Part shown: positions 12,516 to 25,982 of the stretch, in pieces | Position numbering within the stretch: the stretch's first letter is position 1 | Layout of the letters: every line of letters starts with the position of its first letter | Notes under the pieces: generated by a model | What the model was told of the DNA's origin: nothing | Seen by the model: only the letters and a program-made list of their open reading frames with translations | Databases searched by the model: none | Position numbers and translations under genes: made by a program | Assembly (NCBI GenBank): GCA_013398015.1 | Contig: VZRR01013895.1 | Coordinates: 558,001-622,000, forward strand | Origin: Oreocharis arfaki | Lineage: Eukaryota; Chordata; Aves; Passeriformes; Paramythiidae | Length of the DNA: 64,000 nucleotides | Direction: 5' to 3'

Positions 12516-15500
12516 GGACACTTACTATATATCTGTACAGAATTATATAGCAAGTATAGAGATCTGTACAACAACAAAAAAAGCAATAGTCACTGAAGCT
12601 TGTATCCAGCAACTCATGGCTGCATGACTACTCTAATTTTTCTAGCCATACCAACATGCACAGCATAAACCTTCAAAGGGCTGGAGAAGCCACTACACAC
12701 CTTGTGTTCACTTACACTGGATTTTGCATGTTTCTCATGCAATCTCTACACAGTCATCCTCTCATTTTTCTAAATAGATATGTTGTTAGGAGCTTTTCTT
12801 ATGATTGCACCAAGACCTGAGCAGATGTTACAGGTAATCAGTACACACACATGCGGCAGAAGGGGATAGATAAGCATTTAACTTTCCACATTTACAAGTG
12901 TGCTGTTAAACAAATTTTCTTCCACTTGGAAAGAGGAATCAGCTGCAATGCAATCCTATGAACATGGATAAACAGCAATAACTGACTGAAGACACATAAC
13001 CATGCCTTAGCCATGTACAGGAAAAACACTTAAAGGGAAAACACTTGAAGACTGGTGGGAAAATTCTGACTTTTGTAAGAAACCCACTAAACAGGGGATG
13101 TTATAACTTGAAGTTTATAGAAAGTGATGTAGGAAGAGCAGGACAAGCCTCAAGATAGGCTGTAGTTTCATGTCTGGTGTTCGCAGCACTGAAGGAAAGG
13201 GAATGTAGTTCCTTGTGCAGCTTTCCTGATGAATATACAGATGTATGTCAAGGACAGACACATTGAATAAACTGAGGTTAAAACCAGATCCCTGTTGGCA
13301 ACCTGAGTCTGCTGAAATGTGGAGCTCCATTACCCATGATGGGATCTCTAAGGGAAGAGCTGGCAGAGTTACGTCTTTATTCCCACTATAACTTCCAGCC
13401 TAACAGCAACAAGGAAGAGTTAAGGTACACCAGACTTGCACCATTACACACTGGTGTGATGGAGAACTGGTGTCATTATAAATGTACTCCAGAGGGCTCT
13501 TGGGGCAAATCATTCCTGCTAGTGATGCCAAAAGTGAACCCAGATGCACCATGATGGAAGAAGTCTCCTGATACCTCTGCTGTACCTTTTGGCAATTACA
13601 CAAGTACCTTTGGCTGGTCACAAATACCTCTGGCATCAGCCTAGCCTGGTGGGTAAACTGAACCATTCATTAGAGCAACTCCCAGCCACCAAGGCTGCAA
13701 CTATTGACAGAAGGAGCTGACAACAGACAGGCAATTCAAGATTATGATATCAAAACATTCTGAGAAAATGGGAAGCATTAAGGAAATCACCAGGGCAGGG
13801 GCTATGAAAGAAATTCTGGGATATAAAAAGAGGCAGCCCTCTTTAAAGAAGAAAGATGCACAGCAGACAGAAGATTGAGAGCCATGAAGCACCTGTGTAG
13901 TCTAAATAGGTGCAGAACTCCATCCTACAGGAAACATATGAGAAATAGCTAGCAGATATTGGCCTGAACTCATCACACATGGAAAACTACTGCATGGGGT
14001 TTCAGGCCAAGACTTAGGAGCCATACATGCATCCACAACACATGTGGCTGGGACTCCAGCTTTAGCATGTAAGATACTCAATATGCCCTAAAAACACCCA
14101 TCATGTCACTGATCCCCTCAAACCTTTCCGAGAACAGCATTTCTCCCTTGGGGGTCAAAGCTGCTATAGGCCATGGCATGAAGAGGCAGCAACATCTTTC
14201 CTAAAAAACCCCAGAGGACACAAGGGAGGCAAATCCCAGGGCTGACCAGGTAATAAGGCTGATCATGGAGCAATTCATACAAAAGGTAACCCCATGCTTC
14301 CAGCTGACTGGGAAAAGTAAGACTGCTTCAGGGTGACTGGCAGTCATCCCAGCAGATCGGGAATTATCTCATGAGACCGGTACGTGCTTCATATCTGGGG
14401 CTGGACTCTCATGAGTTGATCCAAAAAAAGGTTGCACTATGCTGTTCACAAAAATAGAATTTGGAGTATGAAGCCATAGTTTCTAGTTTTCAGATTCTAA
14501 ATCTTCAGAAGACCCAAACCTCAACCTAAGGTGGCATTTCACTGTCAGTAAGAGGGACTGTATGGGCACAGCATTATCACTGCTCTTATTCCTTTACAGG
14601 ATGGTCTTCTAAGGAACATAAAGGGAAGAGGCAAGCTCAGGGACCTGATGTTGTGTTCTGTAGAGGGTCATAACCTAACACCATTTGCTCAGTTAACTGC
14701 TCACTGTGCCCTGAAGCAGCATTCATGTAAGTTAGAGCCAAAGGGGAATACAAGTGCAATGTGTCTTCCCTTGAATGCCTGAAAAAGTACCATCAGCAGT
14801 AGAGACAGACAGAGATTGATGTCAGAGAGAGAAGATAGAAGTATGCTGCTTATCAGACAGCATAGACCATCACATGCCAACAGGAGACATTTTCCTGAGC
14901 ACTAGATAGTTACTCAGCGTTGACTGAAGGGACAGGGAGATGTGATAACTTCTCATGAAGAGCCCAGAGAAGGAGCAGTCCAAAGTATGCAGGGAACAGA
15001 GTGAAAGCCTGCTTGTCACAAAAAAAAGCAAAAGACCTGGGATCACAGTGCACATAGATTTTTGCCTTGTTGTCAAATAGATACATAAATAAGGACAAAA
15101 GGCAATGCCCAAGTTGCACTGGAATGCTCATTATGTGAGGTAGCTACAGATCCATGATGACAAGACTGCACATAGAAGGCATCCAGCACACATAACAGAC
15201 ATCCAGGACATATAAAACCTAGGCCAGGAGACATGGGATAAGCATCGGCCTACACCAGTGGATTCAGAAAAATAGGTTTATTTCACAACAGGTTTATTTC
15301 AGACTGGCAAGTTACGACTCAAGAGAGTCAAGCTGGCAGCATGAGGGGAACAACTTCCCTGCCAGAAGCTCTGATGTGAAGCTGCTTCAGCCTCCTGAAC
15401 ACCCATCAGCCACAGTGGCACAGGCCCCATCCTTCTTTACCCCAACAGCTAGGTGAAAAAAACCCAACAACACACACCTGGAAGAAAGAAGGCTCCAGAA

Positions 15501-18500
15501 GTTGGAAAAGGTGATTACTGAAGTTCTCCACCTGGCCAAATTTTCATATTATATGTAGTAACCTGCTGGAAGGAGGTGGGACAGAGGGGTGGGAGGAGCT
15601 CATGGGGAGCCTGTGGAAGCCAGTCTGTCTGTACCCAGCCAGAGCATGACCTGCATGTGGGGCATCTCACACGTGAAGGCCTGTTCAAGCCTGTTCAATA
15701 TGCTGAGCTTGAAGCATTCTCCATCTCAGCCAGAAAGCAAATGGAGGTTCAATAGCTTGTGCTACTTAGAGGGATAAGAGGTACTTACTCTCCTCTAGAC
15801 CCCAGGGAAGAGGAGATGGGGTATAGGGTCTGTGACCAAGTTGCAGCTCACTGCTTGCACAGGTCTGGGACAGCTAAGCACTGTGAATTGCTCCAGGAAG
15901 GCTGTAAAGTTACAGTCCTGTGTATGGTGTTAAAGAGAGCTGTGATATGAGGGGAAGTTTTTTGAGGAGGACATTAAAGCAATTTCTTGAACACTCGCTC
16001 ATTAAAATTCTACTGCTCTTTTAACAAGAGTAGGATGCTATGTGAGGCACTGTGAGCTTTTACTAGGAAATGTGAAATCATGCCAAACATTCCTGGCCTG
16101 TGTCTCATATCAAGCTTAAAGATTGGCTCCCTCAGTGTGTCAGAAGATCCTGGACTTAGTTTTCAAACCTGTGTTGCCGGTTCAGATCATTTATATAAAC
16201 AACCTTTATCTGTTTCAAACATTACCACGTCTCTGCAGAGGTAAAACCCCAAAAATGTAATTTGTAATTCCTATTACCCTTCACTTCCCAGTCCTGCTTC
16301 ATTCTCTATCCTACTAACTTTGCTTCTACTGAGTTTCGCGGTTCTTCTCTTTTCTTTATCCTTCCACAGTGAGTGTACTCAGTCTACTCCTTTCACAGCT
16401 CTGCTGAGTGTCTGCAAACAAAGATGGAGACATTTCCCCTACATGTCAGGCTTAGTGTTGCAGACCTCCTGCTATTACAGCACACACCTTTCCACATAAA
16501 GGCAGCAATATGATTGTCTGTGTCAGGCTTTCTGGTGACCGGCAGCTGGGGTTTGAGGTTCCTGAGGAAGGAGAGGATGTGCTTGGCCACACAGACATGC
16601 TGCTAGAATGCAGATGACAGTTGGGGAAGCCCTTAGGAAATCTCAATGTTTTATTGAAATCAGGACAGATCCTGGTTTCAGCAAATCAGCTGAGACCCTA
16701 AGAATGCCTTGCATGGCTAAAACAATCCCAGTAACACAGCACATCTGGTAACCCCATGGACAGACTTAAAAAGAAATAAAACTTCTCAGGGAAAAGGTCA
16801 GAACTTTGATTAATACCTCTTAGAAAAGCAAAGTGCTTGATTCCGATGTCACAAAAGTTTTGCATTACTGCAACTCCATTAATTTTACTGGAGTCACCAC
16901 AGTCTATCACCACTGCTGGAGCAGCACTTTCTGATGGGCAAACTTTGGTACGCTATCCCTTTCTTCCCCAGATTTCAAGATATTCACACTCCACAGGTCT
17001 GGGAATTTCTCTGGAACAGCTGTCAGAGGCTTTGATAAGTGTATCTTAGGGGGTATACGCCCAGATGCTCCACATCTCACATACAACACTCTCCAACTCT
17101 GGCAGGCATGATCCCAGGAGATAGCTATGCATGGACAGCTCAACAGATAGGTTCATATTAAATGCCCTATTTATTTATGGAAATACAAATACTGATACAT
17201 TTTTGTTTACTCTCTCTTGTTTATACAGTTTGATATGGACATCCAGACATTAAAATAAGTTTCTAGTCCAGGGCCTAGGCACAGTAGCAGATTAGTCACA
17301 TAATGAAGCTGAGATGAGCAGTAGCAAGACAAATGGCTTCTCTTTGCAGCAAAACAGTCTAGATATTCATCCCAAACCTAATCACTCCCAAAATTACTAC
17401 AGAAAGCTAATTCCTCCAGCTAAAATAATCATGTTACCAACTAAACCTCCCTGAATCCAGCTTCTCCCCATGAGACATGCTTTCTCTCAAATGCTTCAAA
17501 AGCACCACTCGGGCTATGGCTGCATAGAAGAATGACACATCCCTCTCATCTCCTGAGGATGCATGGGTGCTGCACAGACATGCTGCAAGCTTGGGCCCAG
17601 GGTTTTCTGTGTGCCCCAGAGGTGAGGTTCCCACAGCACCATGGCAGAATAGCCCCCATACCCAAGATAAAAATATCTATTTGGCTGTGCTCTACTTTAA
17701 GTCAGGGAATAAGCTGCCGAGCCAAGGGTTTCCAGGGATGAATACTTCATGCACAGTTTTCATGTGTTTACTTTCCTCAGGTCCATGTGCAGGAGCACAA
17801 AACCCAAAAAGTGCATCACCATGAGCGTGGCTGGTAAGCATTTTGATAACTTACACTGCAGTAAAGTCAGCAGAGACCCTCAAGCCAAGCTTGCAAAGCA
17901 AAACTGGAGGAGGAGTGATTCCATAGCTGGGGCTCAGGTTCGGACCTCAGTGCCATCAAACCCTGATAGACACGCAGCCTCAGGGCTTGGTGTCAGACCC
18001 AGGGGTGGAAGGGATTGCTGCTGTGAGCACTGCAGTCAAGTCAGGCTAGGCTTCTCACAGGGAGGCTTGATGGCCCTTTTGCACCTGCTGCTTGAGAGTC
18101 AAAATGCAATCCAGAAGGAAGAACAAAATATTCTCCAATGCAGAAATAGTTTGTGTTTGGTTTGTTTATTGTACTTTTCATTTCTTGCATGCTGTATTTG
18201 GAACAGAGTGATTGTAGCAGCATATGTATCCAAAGAGCAGGAAACAGACTGCCAACGACCTTCTCAGGATATCAGCAAAATAAACAAACATAACATGCAC
18301 ATCAGGTGGTCTGAGTGCCAGCACTGGGATAAACTGAATCTGCAGAGAAAGTGCTGTTGGAATTCCCCTTTAAACCACACCAAGCTGTAAAGCCACCTAT
18401 GTGCAGGGAGCAGTCAAAATCAGATCAGCGTGTGAATGTTTTAAAAGGGGTTGGTTAATTCATGTGAGCCAGGCAGCTCAGCTGGAACTGCTGCTCGGCT

Positions 18501-18645
18501 GCTGGCTTCAGCTGCTTGCTTCCTGAGAGCATGCTTTTCCTTGCCCTGCAAAAGACCTTTCCTTGTGGGAACGCAAATGTCCACTATGGGCATGCTTGTG
18601 GTGCAGGTGCTGGGCAATGATCTGCCAGCCTTGCTCCATAGCTAA
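12516..18645. other. Unique-looking noncoding sequence
   Basis: I recognise no gene. A 12-bp direct repeat (aggtttatttca) occurs at 15274-15285 and 15290-15301. A 213-codon plus-strand open frame at 17749-18390 is long for this window but shows no domain, signal peptide or repeat I can identify. I treat it as probable chance. Confidence 0.55.
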
Positions 18646-19665
18646 TCACAGAATCACAGAATATGCTGAGTTGGAAGGGACCCAGAAAGATCACTGAGTC
18701 CAACTCCTGGCCCTGCACAGGACACCCCAAGAGTCATGCCATGTGCCTGAGAGCATTGTCCAGACGCTTCTTGAACTCTGCTGGGCTTGGTGCTGTGACC
18801 ACTTCCCTGGGGAGCCTGTTCCAGTGCCCAAACACCCTCTGAGAGAAGAACATTTTTCTAATATCTAACCTAAACCTCTCCTCTTCTCTAGGCTCAACGG
18901 ACCAAGTGACTTCAGCCACTCCTCATAACATTTCCCCTCAAGGCCTTTTACCATCTTCACTGCTCTCTTTTGGACACTCTCTAATAGCTTTGTATCTTTC
19001 TGCTATTGTGGCAACCAAACAGCACGCAATATTCAAGGTGAGGCCACCCCAGCACAGAGCAGAGAGGGATTCCCTCCCTTGCCTGGCTGGCAATGCTGTG
19101 CCTGATGCCCCCAGGACACAGCTGGCTCTCCTGGCTGCCAGGGCACTGCTGACTCACATTCAACTTGCCATCAACTAGGACCCCCAGGTCCCTTTCTCTG
19201 GTGCTGCTCTTCAGCATCTCATTTCCCTGTCTGTCCACACATCCAGGGTTGCTCCATCTCAGATGCAGAATCCGGCACCTGACCTTGTTAAACATCATAT
19301 GGTTGATGTTTGCCCAGTCCTTTGATTTGTCCAGGTCTCTCTGCAGGGCCTCCCTGCCTTCAAGGAAGTCAACAGCTCCTCCCAATTTTGTATCATCTGT
19401 GAACTTGCTTAGTATCTCTTCCAGTCCAGTGTCCAAGTCATTTATGAAGATGTTGAAGAGCAGAGGGCAAGGGATGGGGCCCTGTGGAACCCCACTAGTG
19501 ACAAGTCACTAGTCTGATGTCACCCCTTCTGTAACCCTTTGTGCCAGACTCATTAGCCAGTTGCTTACCCATCATGACATGTTTATCCAGCTGTGGATTG
19601 GACATTTTGCCCAGAAGAATCCTGTGAGGGTCAGTATCAAAAGCTTTACTGAAACCCAAAATGGA
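18646..19665 (-). mobile_element. CR1 LINE, 5'-truncated, minus strand
   Basis: The 3' terminus lies on the left (18646), where the plus strand reads the complement of the CR1 end: 'atcacagaatcacagaat', then 'gttggaagggaccc' and 'gtccaactcctggccctgc'. Rightwards on the complement come the 3' part of ORF2 and the reverse transcriptase region, ending near a 'FSKAFDT' peptide at about 19645-19662. CR1 copies are normally 5'-truncated, and this one keeps about 1 kb. The ORF is broken into at least three frames, so it is inactive. The 5' boundary is uncertain by about 50-100 bp. The subfamily was not assigned. Confidence 0.93.
18734..19662 (-). pseudogene. CR1 ORF2 reverse transcriptase C-terminal part, decayed
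   Basis: Reading the minus strand, recognisable CR1 ORF2 blocks occur in order: SKAFDT near 19650; a block around 'SKFTDDTKLGG' (19380-19410) followed by 'GREALQRDLDK' and 'DLGVLVDGKLNVSQQCPGSQE'; and, near the C-terminus at 18734-18919, 'HWNRLPREVV' with 'EFKKRLDNAL'. These blocks lie in three different frames, so at least two frameshifts separate them. CR1 elements normally carry FADD as the metal-binding motif; here it reads FTDD at 19392-19403, a change next to the catalytic aspartates. The endonuclease domain and most of the polymerase are absent because of 5' truncation. It is not expressible as a functional enzyme. Confidence 0.9.
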
Positions 19666-22600
19666 GGCAGATGCAGAGCGTCTGTTCCAGTCAAACAGAG
19701 AAAGGACACCTCCCCAGCAAGGGTGATTCCGACTGAGAGCATGAATGTGCCCTGGGGCTGAGGGCTCACAGGCAGTGAGGGTGAAGCTCCTAACAGCAAT
19801 CACTTCTCAAGGAACTGAGCCTTGCTCTGAGTAAGGGACTCCAGAGGAGTAACATACCTACATACGTGTGTATATATATATACATGTATATATTTATAAA
19901 TATATATAATGGGTACATATGGCTAGCGGCTTGAAGTGATTGACTTCTGGGAAAGATGAAAAATGTTACTGAACCCTTGTGGAAAAGCCTGAAAGAATTT
20001 AACAGAAAATTACAGCCTTTCTCAAGAATTTAATATAGAATTATATGGGATAGTTAAAAACAACAATAGAAAGGATATTACTCTCTATTAAACTCTATAG
20101 GTTTCAGAGCAGTTTAAATAGGGCCTTTTAATGTTTCTGCAAAGATTCCTATTACATCCTGTAGGGCTTTTCCACATGGATCTTAGCAGCCATCAGGGAA
20201 AACCTGGTGCCAGTGAGTTCCTAAGCAAACAAGTCAAGTAATTCTGATAATTTACATTAGTCTGAGCTTTGCAGCACTGCTGCAGCTCCATGAGCCTCTA
20301 TGGGATTAGAAACAGCTCAGGGAAAACTGGGGCTTTGGAAGAGACTTTCTGTTCTGGTGTCCCAGCAGTATGTGGTCATCACCATGTAAAGCAACCTTTC
20401 CTCTGTGTGCTGAGTGGACCTTACAGTGATCTGTTGATGTAATATCTAAACACAAAGAATAGCTTTCATTTTGGGCTAAGATATGACAATAAACATAGCT
20501 GCACAAAGCAGGATAAAGTATCTAGGGATACCAGTGGCTGGGACACCCTCTGAAAAGCAATCTCTGAGGCATGTTGGCGCTAACCTCTGCCTTCAGCCAA
20601 AATGCTGACTTTGGCCAAAGTTTTTGTTTCAGATTTATTTTTCTCACTGAATAATACACACGTGGTGACTTAAGCATTTCAAGCATGTTGAATTAGATAC
20701 GTTATGAAAGGTATCCCTGTTCATAGCTCTATCTTTAACAATTATAAGAACACTTATAATGGACAAATTTAATTGGCTACAGCACCCATATAAAACATTA
20801 CATAGTTAAATGCACATACAGTAATATATGATTGATTTACCTCTTTTTGACCATGCCACGGAAGATATATTTTGTGTGTTCCACTGCCCTCAGTTTAGTG
20901 GTATTTAAAATTACTAAATACATTTTGTACATCTCCCCCTCAGCAAAGTCATCCTAAGTATCCTAAAATCTACCTCTCATCACTCTTAGTGACTCAAAAA
21001 ACTGATGCCCATCTTCTTTAGTCTGCACAGCCTGACAGTCTTCCATAGCTTAAAAGACTGAATGAAAACCCCAGCAGTGCTTACATTAACATTTAAACAT
21101 CTGAGCTTTGCACCGAATCACTCCCTGATCCAGACAGTGACATGTGCCCATGGCAAACTACTGTTCCATACAAAAACTATTTTTGTTAATCGGGGGAAAT
21201 TACAAAGGTGGGAAGCAAAGTAGTGAGCTTGCTTTATGTGTGGTATTGCAGTGTGGTGATCCTACCACAGTCCAGATAAAATTTCATACCTTTGTTTGAA
21301 CCCTGCTAGACTCCTGTCACTGGAATGAACCTCAATATTCTACTATGCTAAGATGTTGAAAGGCCCTTTGGTTTCATTGAATGCCTTCTGCTCATATTTT
21401 TTTTAAACTATCCAAATATAAAAAAGGCCTAACTGTACTTCATCATGGAGCTTTTTATGACCTCTTGATATGCTTGTCTTCCCTATTTAATAATAGCCCT
21501 GACTCAACCCACCTGCTATTGATTTTCTTTTAGACTGTATAAATTTAGCTTTCTTAGCAAAAAACATACTTTTCAAAAGATGCTCATCCTTTCAAGTCTG
21601 AAATTCAGGTATTTTCAAAGTAAAAATCATTTGCTTATGAAACCTCAGCAGGCTGACAAAAGCAAGAATTAGTGCATGGGTCCTAAATACCTTGCCTAAT
21701 TCACCCAACTCTACACATAACTTACTTGAGAGGTGTCTAAACAGAGAAGAGGAAAGCAAACTAGGTACCTAAGCTGTCCTTATACCCTATTTGGAAACAG
21801 ACACAAGACTCCCCTTAATATCTACAGCAGATGCTCAAGATGCTTCAAGGATTTATACCATCATACAAAGTTACTGATGTGAAGCTATTTATTTGTGTGA
21901 ACACATCTGCGAGATGAGGTTCCAAAGGCTGGTGGGAAAAGGATGTTATATATACTGAACAGACTTGTCTCTGAAAACACATTTTCCAGACTTGTTTGTG
22001 GAAGAGCTCTCAGTGTGACTTGCTCGCTAATGCTGTGAAACCAGTTGAAACATTAGTTGTGTCTGAATCTAATTTTTCTCTGGTTTTCATACTTTAAAGT
22101 CCCCCCATTTTCAAACGCTCATTGGAAGCACAGTTGCAAGGAGGGGAAAATCCCTCGATCTGGTGAGAGAAACAGAAGGAAGAATTCTTCCAGGGGCGGT
22201 CTTACCAGCAAATCCATGGAGACTTATCTGAAGATATACATCCAGAGGTTTTCAAGCTGCCTTTTTGTACTTCTCCTTAGGCCTGAAGTTTGATATCATT
22301 ATGGGACATTTCCAAGGCAGCAGCAGCAGCCACTGCCTAATCTTTTCACAAGATGTAAATCAGTTTCATTAATTATCATAATAGACAGTTTGCTCATGTT
22401 TTCTTGCTGGAAAAAAATACCATGTCTTATAAATTCCTCAGTGCTGTAACATCAAAGCAGGAGGGTCGGTATGCAGATCCAGAGGGGAGGAGAGACTAAT
22501 TTGATGAGGATGTATATGTGATAGACAGAGATTTCATTTAAGGGACCATCCTGAATGGTGTGTGCCAGACTGAGCCCTGGCATCTTATATACTGGGCACG

Positions 22601-23854
22601 AAAAACATGCATCTGAGGTGCAACCCTTGAAGAACTGAAGTAATATCTCATACTAAATACAATTAGAAAGAGCCAAAACACCTTGAAACAACTTTAGGGA
22701 ATCAGAGGGGAGACTGAGGCAATCCTACACTGCCAGCTGCACACAGAGGGAAAGAAGACTGAGTCAAACTGGGCTTCTGGGGGTCAGAAGGGCTCTTTTG
22801 GGACTCACAGAAGCACAGAGATACCATATCTCTTTCCCTTGGGTTCCCACCCTGCAGCCAGGTTCAACAACAGTCTCACCAAAATAGTCCTGGTCTCCCC
22901 ATCACCAGGCTCCCTCTTGGTAGTTTTCTGCAGCTGAACACAGATCCCAAGAGTCCAACTAGGTCATTAGCCTGTTTCCCATGAAACCAAAAGTTGTGTC
23001 TAGTGAATCTGGCATCCTAGCCCCGAGTCCTGCACCTCTCTGCAGAAATGTCTTGCAAGTCTAAAACCCATCAGCTTCACATCACTGTTTTTGCTCTCTT
23101 CAAATTTTACTCCCCTTGACTGAAACGGAGAGAACCTAAGAGTGCTTTAGGGATCAGGGCACACACCCTGCCTTCAGATGGGCAGAGTAGCCTTTCTAAA
23201 AGAAATGAATGGCATCACTTTTTGTTCAGGAGAAAACACCTCTGTATGTTATACACCAATGAACAATAGGTTTGCATCACAGAGAAGTGGTAGAAACAGA
23301 GGAAATTAAATTTAACATGAGAGAAGAAAACAAGTAAATATTTCATACTTTTTTTCAAGTGAGTCCATGTGCGAGCGATTAACTTTTGCTATTGAGGGAG
23401 GATAAAGGGGGAGCCAAGATTCTCTGTAAATGTTTTAAGAACTGAACATGGCAGCAAATATGGAAAATTTCACCAGTTTGGCAGATTCCATAAAATATTT
23501 TTATCTAGGACACCTTATGTTTGTGGTCCTAACACTGACCCCAGCCTAGCAATTTGTAATCTCTGGAAGCATTGCATTAGCTTTCACAGAATCTCACTTA
23601 AGAGCGCTCTCACAAAGCTGCACATCTCAAGGAAAATTTACAGCCCCTGAACTGGGAATGTGCCACAGTGCAATGACAAACACTAGCTGGTCTGCAAAGA
23701 TAGAGTGTTCCCATTCTCAGCATCCTTGGGACCAGGGGAGACAGGCTGTTGTTGAGCAGCTGAAGAATGCACGCTGCTCAAAGCTCAAGAATGTGGAAAT
23801 GGCAGAGCTTTTTCATAAGGCCATTAAAAATGACATCTTAACAACATCTGCAAT
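19666..23854. other. Noncoding sequence, nothing recognised apart from a (TA)n tract
   Basis: Past the truncated CR1 I see only short open frames (up to about 80 codons) without motifs, and a TA-rich simple repeat listed separately. The sequence is A+T-leaning, with a short perfect hairpin (attataag / cttataat) near 20740-20760. No transposon is identified. Confidence 0.55.
19868..19910. repeat. (TA)n / (TATG)n simple repeat
   Basis: About 43 bp of alternating TA with interspersed TG, CA and TTT interruptions, typical of a degenerate dinucleotide microsatellite. It lies about 200 bp beyond the 5' end of the CR1 fragment. Confidence 0.85.
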
Positions 23855-23925
23855 TAAAAATGCTCAGAGTTGGAAGAGACCTTCCAAAAAAACATGTGGA
23901 TCATAGAACTCATTCCGTTCTTATG
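23855..23925 (-). mobile_element. Possible ancient CR1 3'-end relic
   Basis: The plus strand reads 'gctcagagttggaagagacctt' split by a few differences, then 'ggatcatagaactcattcc'. This resembles the complement of the CR1 3' terminal block (gttggaagggacct... agatca...). Only about 60 bp match and the terminal ATTCTGTG-like repeat is not clear, so this may be chance similarity. Confidence 0.3.
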
Positions 23926-24807
23926 ACTTAAAAATCTGACAGCATAAGCCTAGAAAAATGAGAGAAGTGCCTCTTCCCTGTCTGTAGTTTAAGCAGCTTC
24001 CTCAGTTCCAAATTTCAGTGACAAGTGATGGTTGTGCTTGACCCTAGGATGTCCTTCAGCCCTGTGCAGCAGTCCACTGCTGCAGATGTTATTGCAGGAG
24101 AAGGGCGTTGCTTGTTGTATGTCACACATCTATATGGCATGAATACATTTCATGTTCTGCATATTTAAATATACCTCAAGCTAAAAAATAACACCAAAAT
24201 ATTTTAAAGGGAACTGGATAACTCAAGGGTTTGGTAAAGTGGCTGCACTTCCATTTCCCTGTTGTGGTTTTAGGTGCACCCATCAAAAAGAAGTGGGATT
24301 TCTGTGAAATGAGATCTTGGCTTTTCTGGTCTTGATCTACAAAGAGCTGTGGGCTCTTCTTAAGGCCTGTCGTAGTTTTGAGCACTATCAAGACACACTT
24401 GCAAGTGTTCTGGGCAAATGGGCCATCAGGGCACAAAAGCTCAGCTTAAGTATTCCACCTGTTGTGAAGGGACCTCCTACTACCACAAGTTTTCATGCCC
24501 TACAGCTGAACAGGCATCTTCCTACTCCAAGGCTAGTAGAATGCCGCCCTTGTCAGGGTTCAAATTAATGCTAAAATGAAAAAAAACAAAAATGGCAAAA
24601 AGTAAAGGAAAAGAGAGTCTTTGGTGGGTTTTCTGGGAGCTGCCTGGAAAATCAGATAAAATGGCAGCTGTGAAAGGAACATTCAAATCAAAGAAATGTT
24701 GGGAGAGGGTTAATACAAGTTTGTTAATTATCTGGTAAGGACCTGCTCAGATGTACTTTGTCTCTGCATGTGCACACACACAAACACTTGCTTCAGTGCG
24801 TTGCTTG
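23926..24807. other. Noncoding sequence, nothing recognised
   Basis: Short open frames only (up to 86 codons) with no motifs. No repeat family is identified before the inverted repeat that follows. Confidence 0.55.
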
Positions 24808-24955
24808 AATAATAAGGCACAACAGGGCAATCATTGTTGTACCATAATTGCACTCCTCGGGTGTACGCCAGCCACGAACCCGAAGGAGGAGTGCTATCAG
24901 CAGCCAGAGAAGTATGATTATGGCCCAACAAGGCATGCCCTGTTGTGACTTATTA
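24808..24955. repeat. Long imperfect inverted repeat (hairpin)
   Basis: The left arm 24808-24862 is complementary to the right arm 24878-24955 around a 15-nt centre. The outermost segment pairs 19 of 20 bases (24810-24829 with 24936-24955). The middle (24835-24850 with 24915-24930) pairs about 12 of 16. The inner segment (24850-24862 with 24878-24894) pairs fully apart from a 4-nt bulge. The right arm carries a 20-nt insertion at 24895-24914. The outer ends read TAATAAGG... and ...ACTTATTA, compatible with a TA or TAA target duplication. It may be a MITE-like DNA transposon relic or a transcribed hairpin; neither is proved. Confidence 0.75.
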
Positions 24956-25966
24956 CAATTAGAAAAGCTATCTACAGTGTTGCAAACCTTGAGGTGAGGG
25001 CTACGAGAAATGATTCTTAAAAGCCTGTGTTCTGGTAGTGCCTATTTAAAATGTTGTACCTGCTGCTAGGACTCCCCATTAGCCAATCATATTGCTCAAG
25101 TATCCTTTGAATGACATACTTCATGCCCCATCTCAACTCTATGCTGAAAGATTAGAGGAATTAGTAACATTTTTCAACCCTCTTTGAGCTCTCAAGAGAC
25201 CTGCAAAGCAATAAGTGGTATACAGCAACTGAAATTATACGCCTGTTACCAATACCAAAAAGACATTGTCAAATATCTGGGGACTATTAACTGCTTTCCT
25301 TCCAAACAGATACGGTTTTTAGCAAACAACTTTCAAGAGACACTAGCTGAAAGGAAAAAAATAGGGGTTTTACCGTGTGCTTTCATGGGTGCACACCTAT
25401 CCATTTTTCAGCTTTCAAACCAGGGCCAAAAGGGAATGAGTAGACCTACCCATTTTACAGAGCAATTGTGAAGATTGATTAGCACCTATAACGGCCTTGG
25501 AGATGTTTAACTGGCATTCCAGGCATGCAAAAGTATGGGGAAGCATATATGTACAACAAGCTGCAAAATATCCAAGTGGGAGAAATCCATCCTAACATGA
25601 CAGGAGTTGTTAAAACAAAGACAGTGCCTTTTTTGTGCAGGGACCCAGGCAGAAGGTCTGCAGGGGGTGTTTTTTTAGTAATCCTAAATTAACTAGAGAC
25701 TATGGTGAGGATGCAGGACTAAAACAAACATGTAAGGCTCTTCATCCAACACAAGAGCAGAATGTGTCCTGCACATCCAGAAGGCTCTTTCACCTTAAAT
25801 GTGAAAGAGGTTCAAGCAAACAAAGTGATTGTGCACAGGTTCTGATGAATTCTGAGCTCTCTCTAAACCACATTGGAATAAAAGCTGCCTCAAAGCAGTC
25901 CTTATAAGAAAAGAGCTAACACAGACATTGCAGCTTCAAACCATTTTGGGGGAAAAATAATAAGGC

Positions 25967-25982
25967 GGGGGAGGGGGGGGGG
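25967..25982 (+). repeat. G-rich tract (G5-A-G10)
   Basis: Sixteen bases containing a single A. The run is long enough to offer several G-tracts and could adopt a quadruplex-type structure. It is low-complexity sequence, with no promoter context seen. Confidence 0.7.

Noticed and set aside
18906..19178. Plus-strand 90-codon frame as a gene
   Set aside because: It is antisense to the CR1 ORF2 fragment and is explained by that element.
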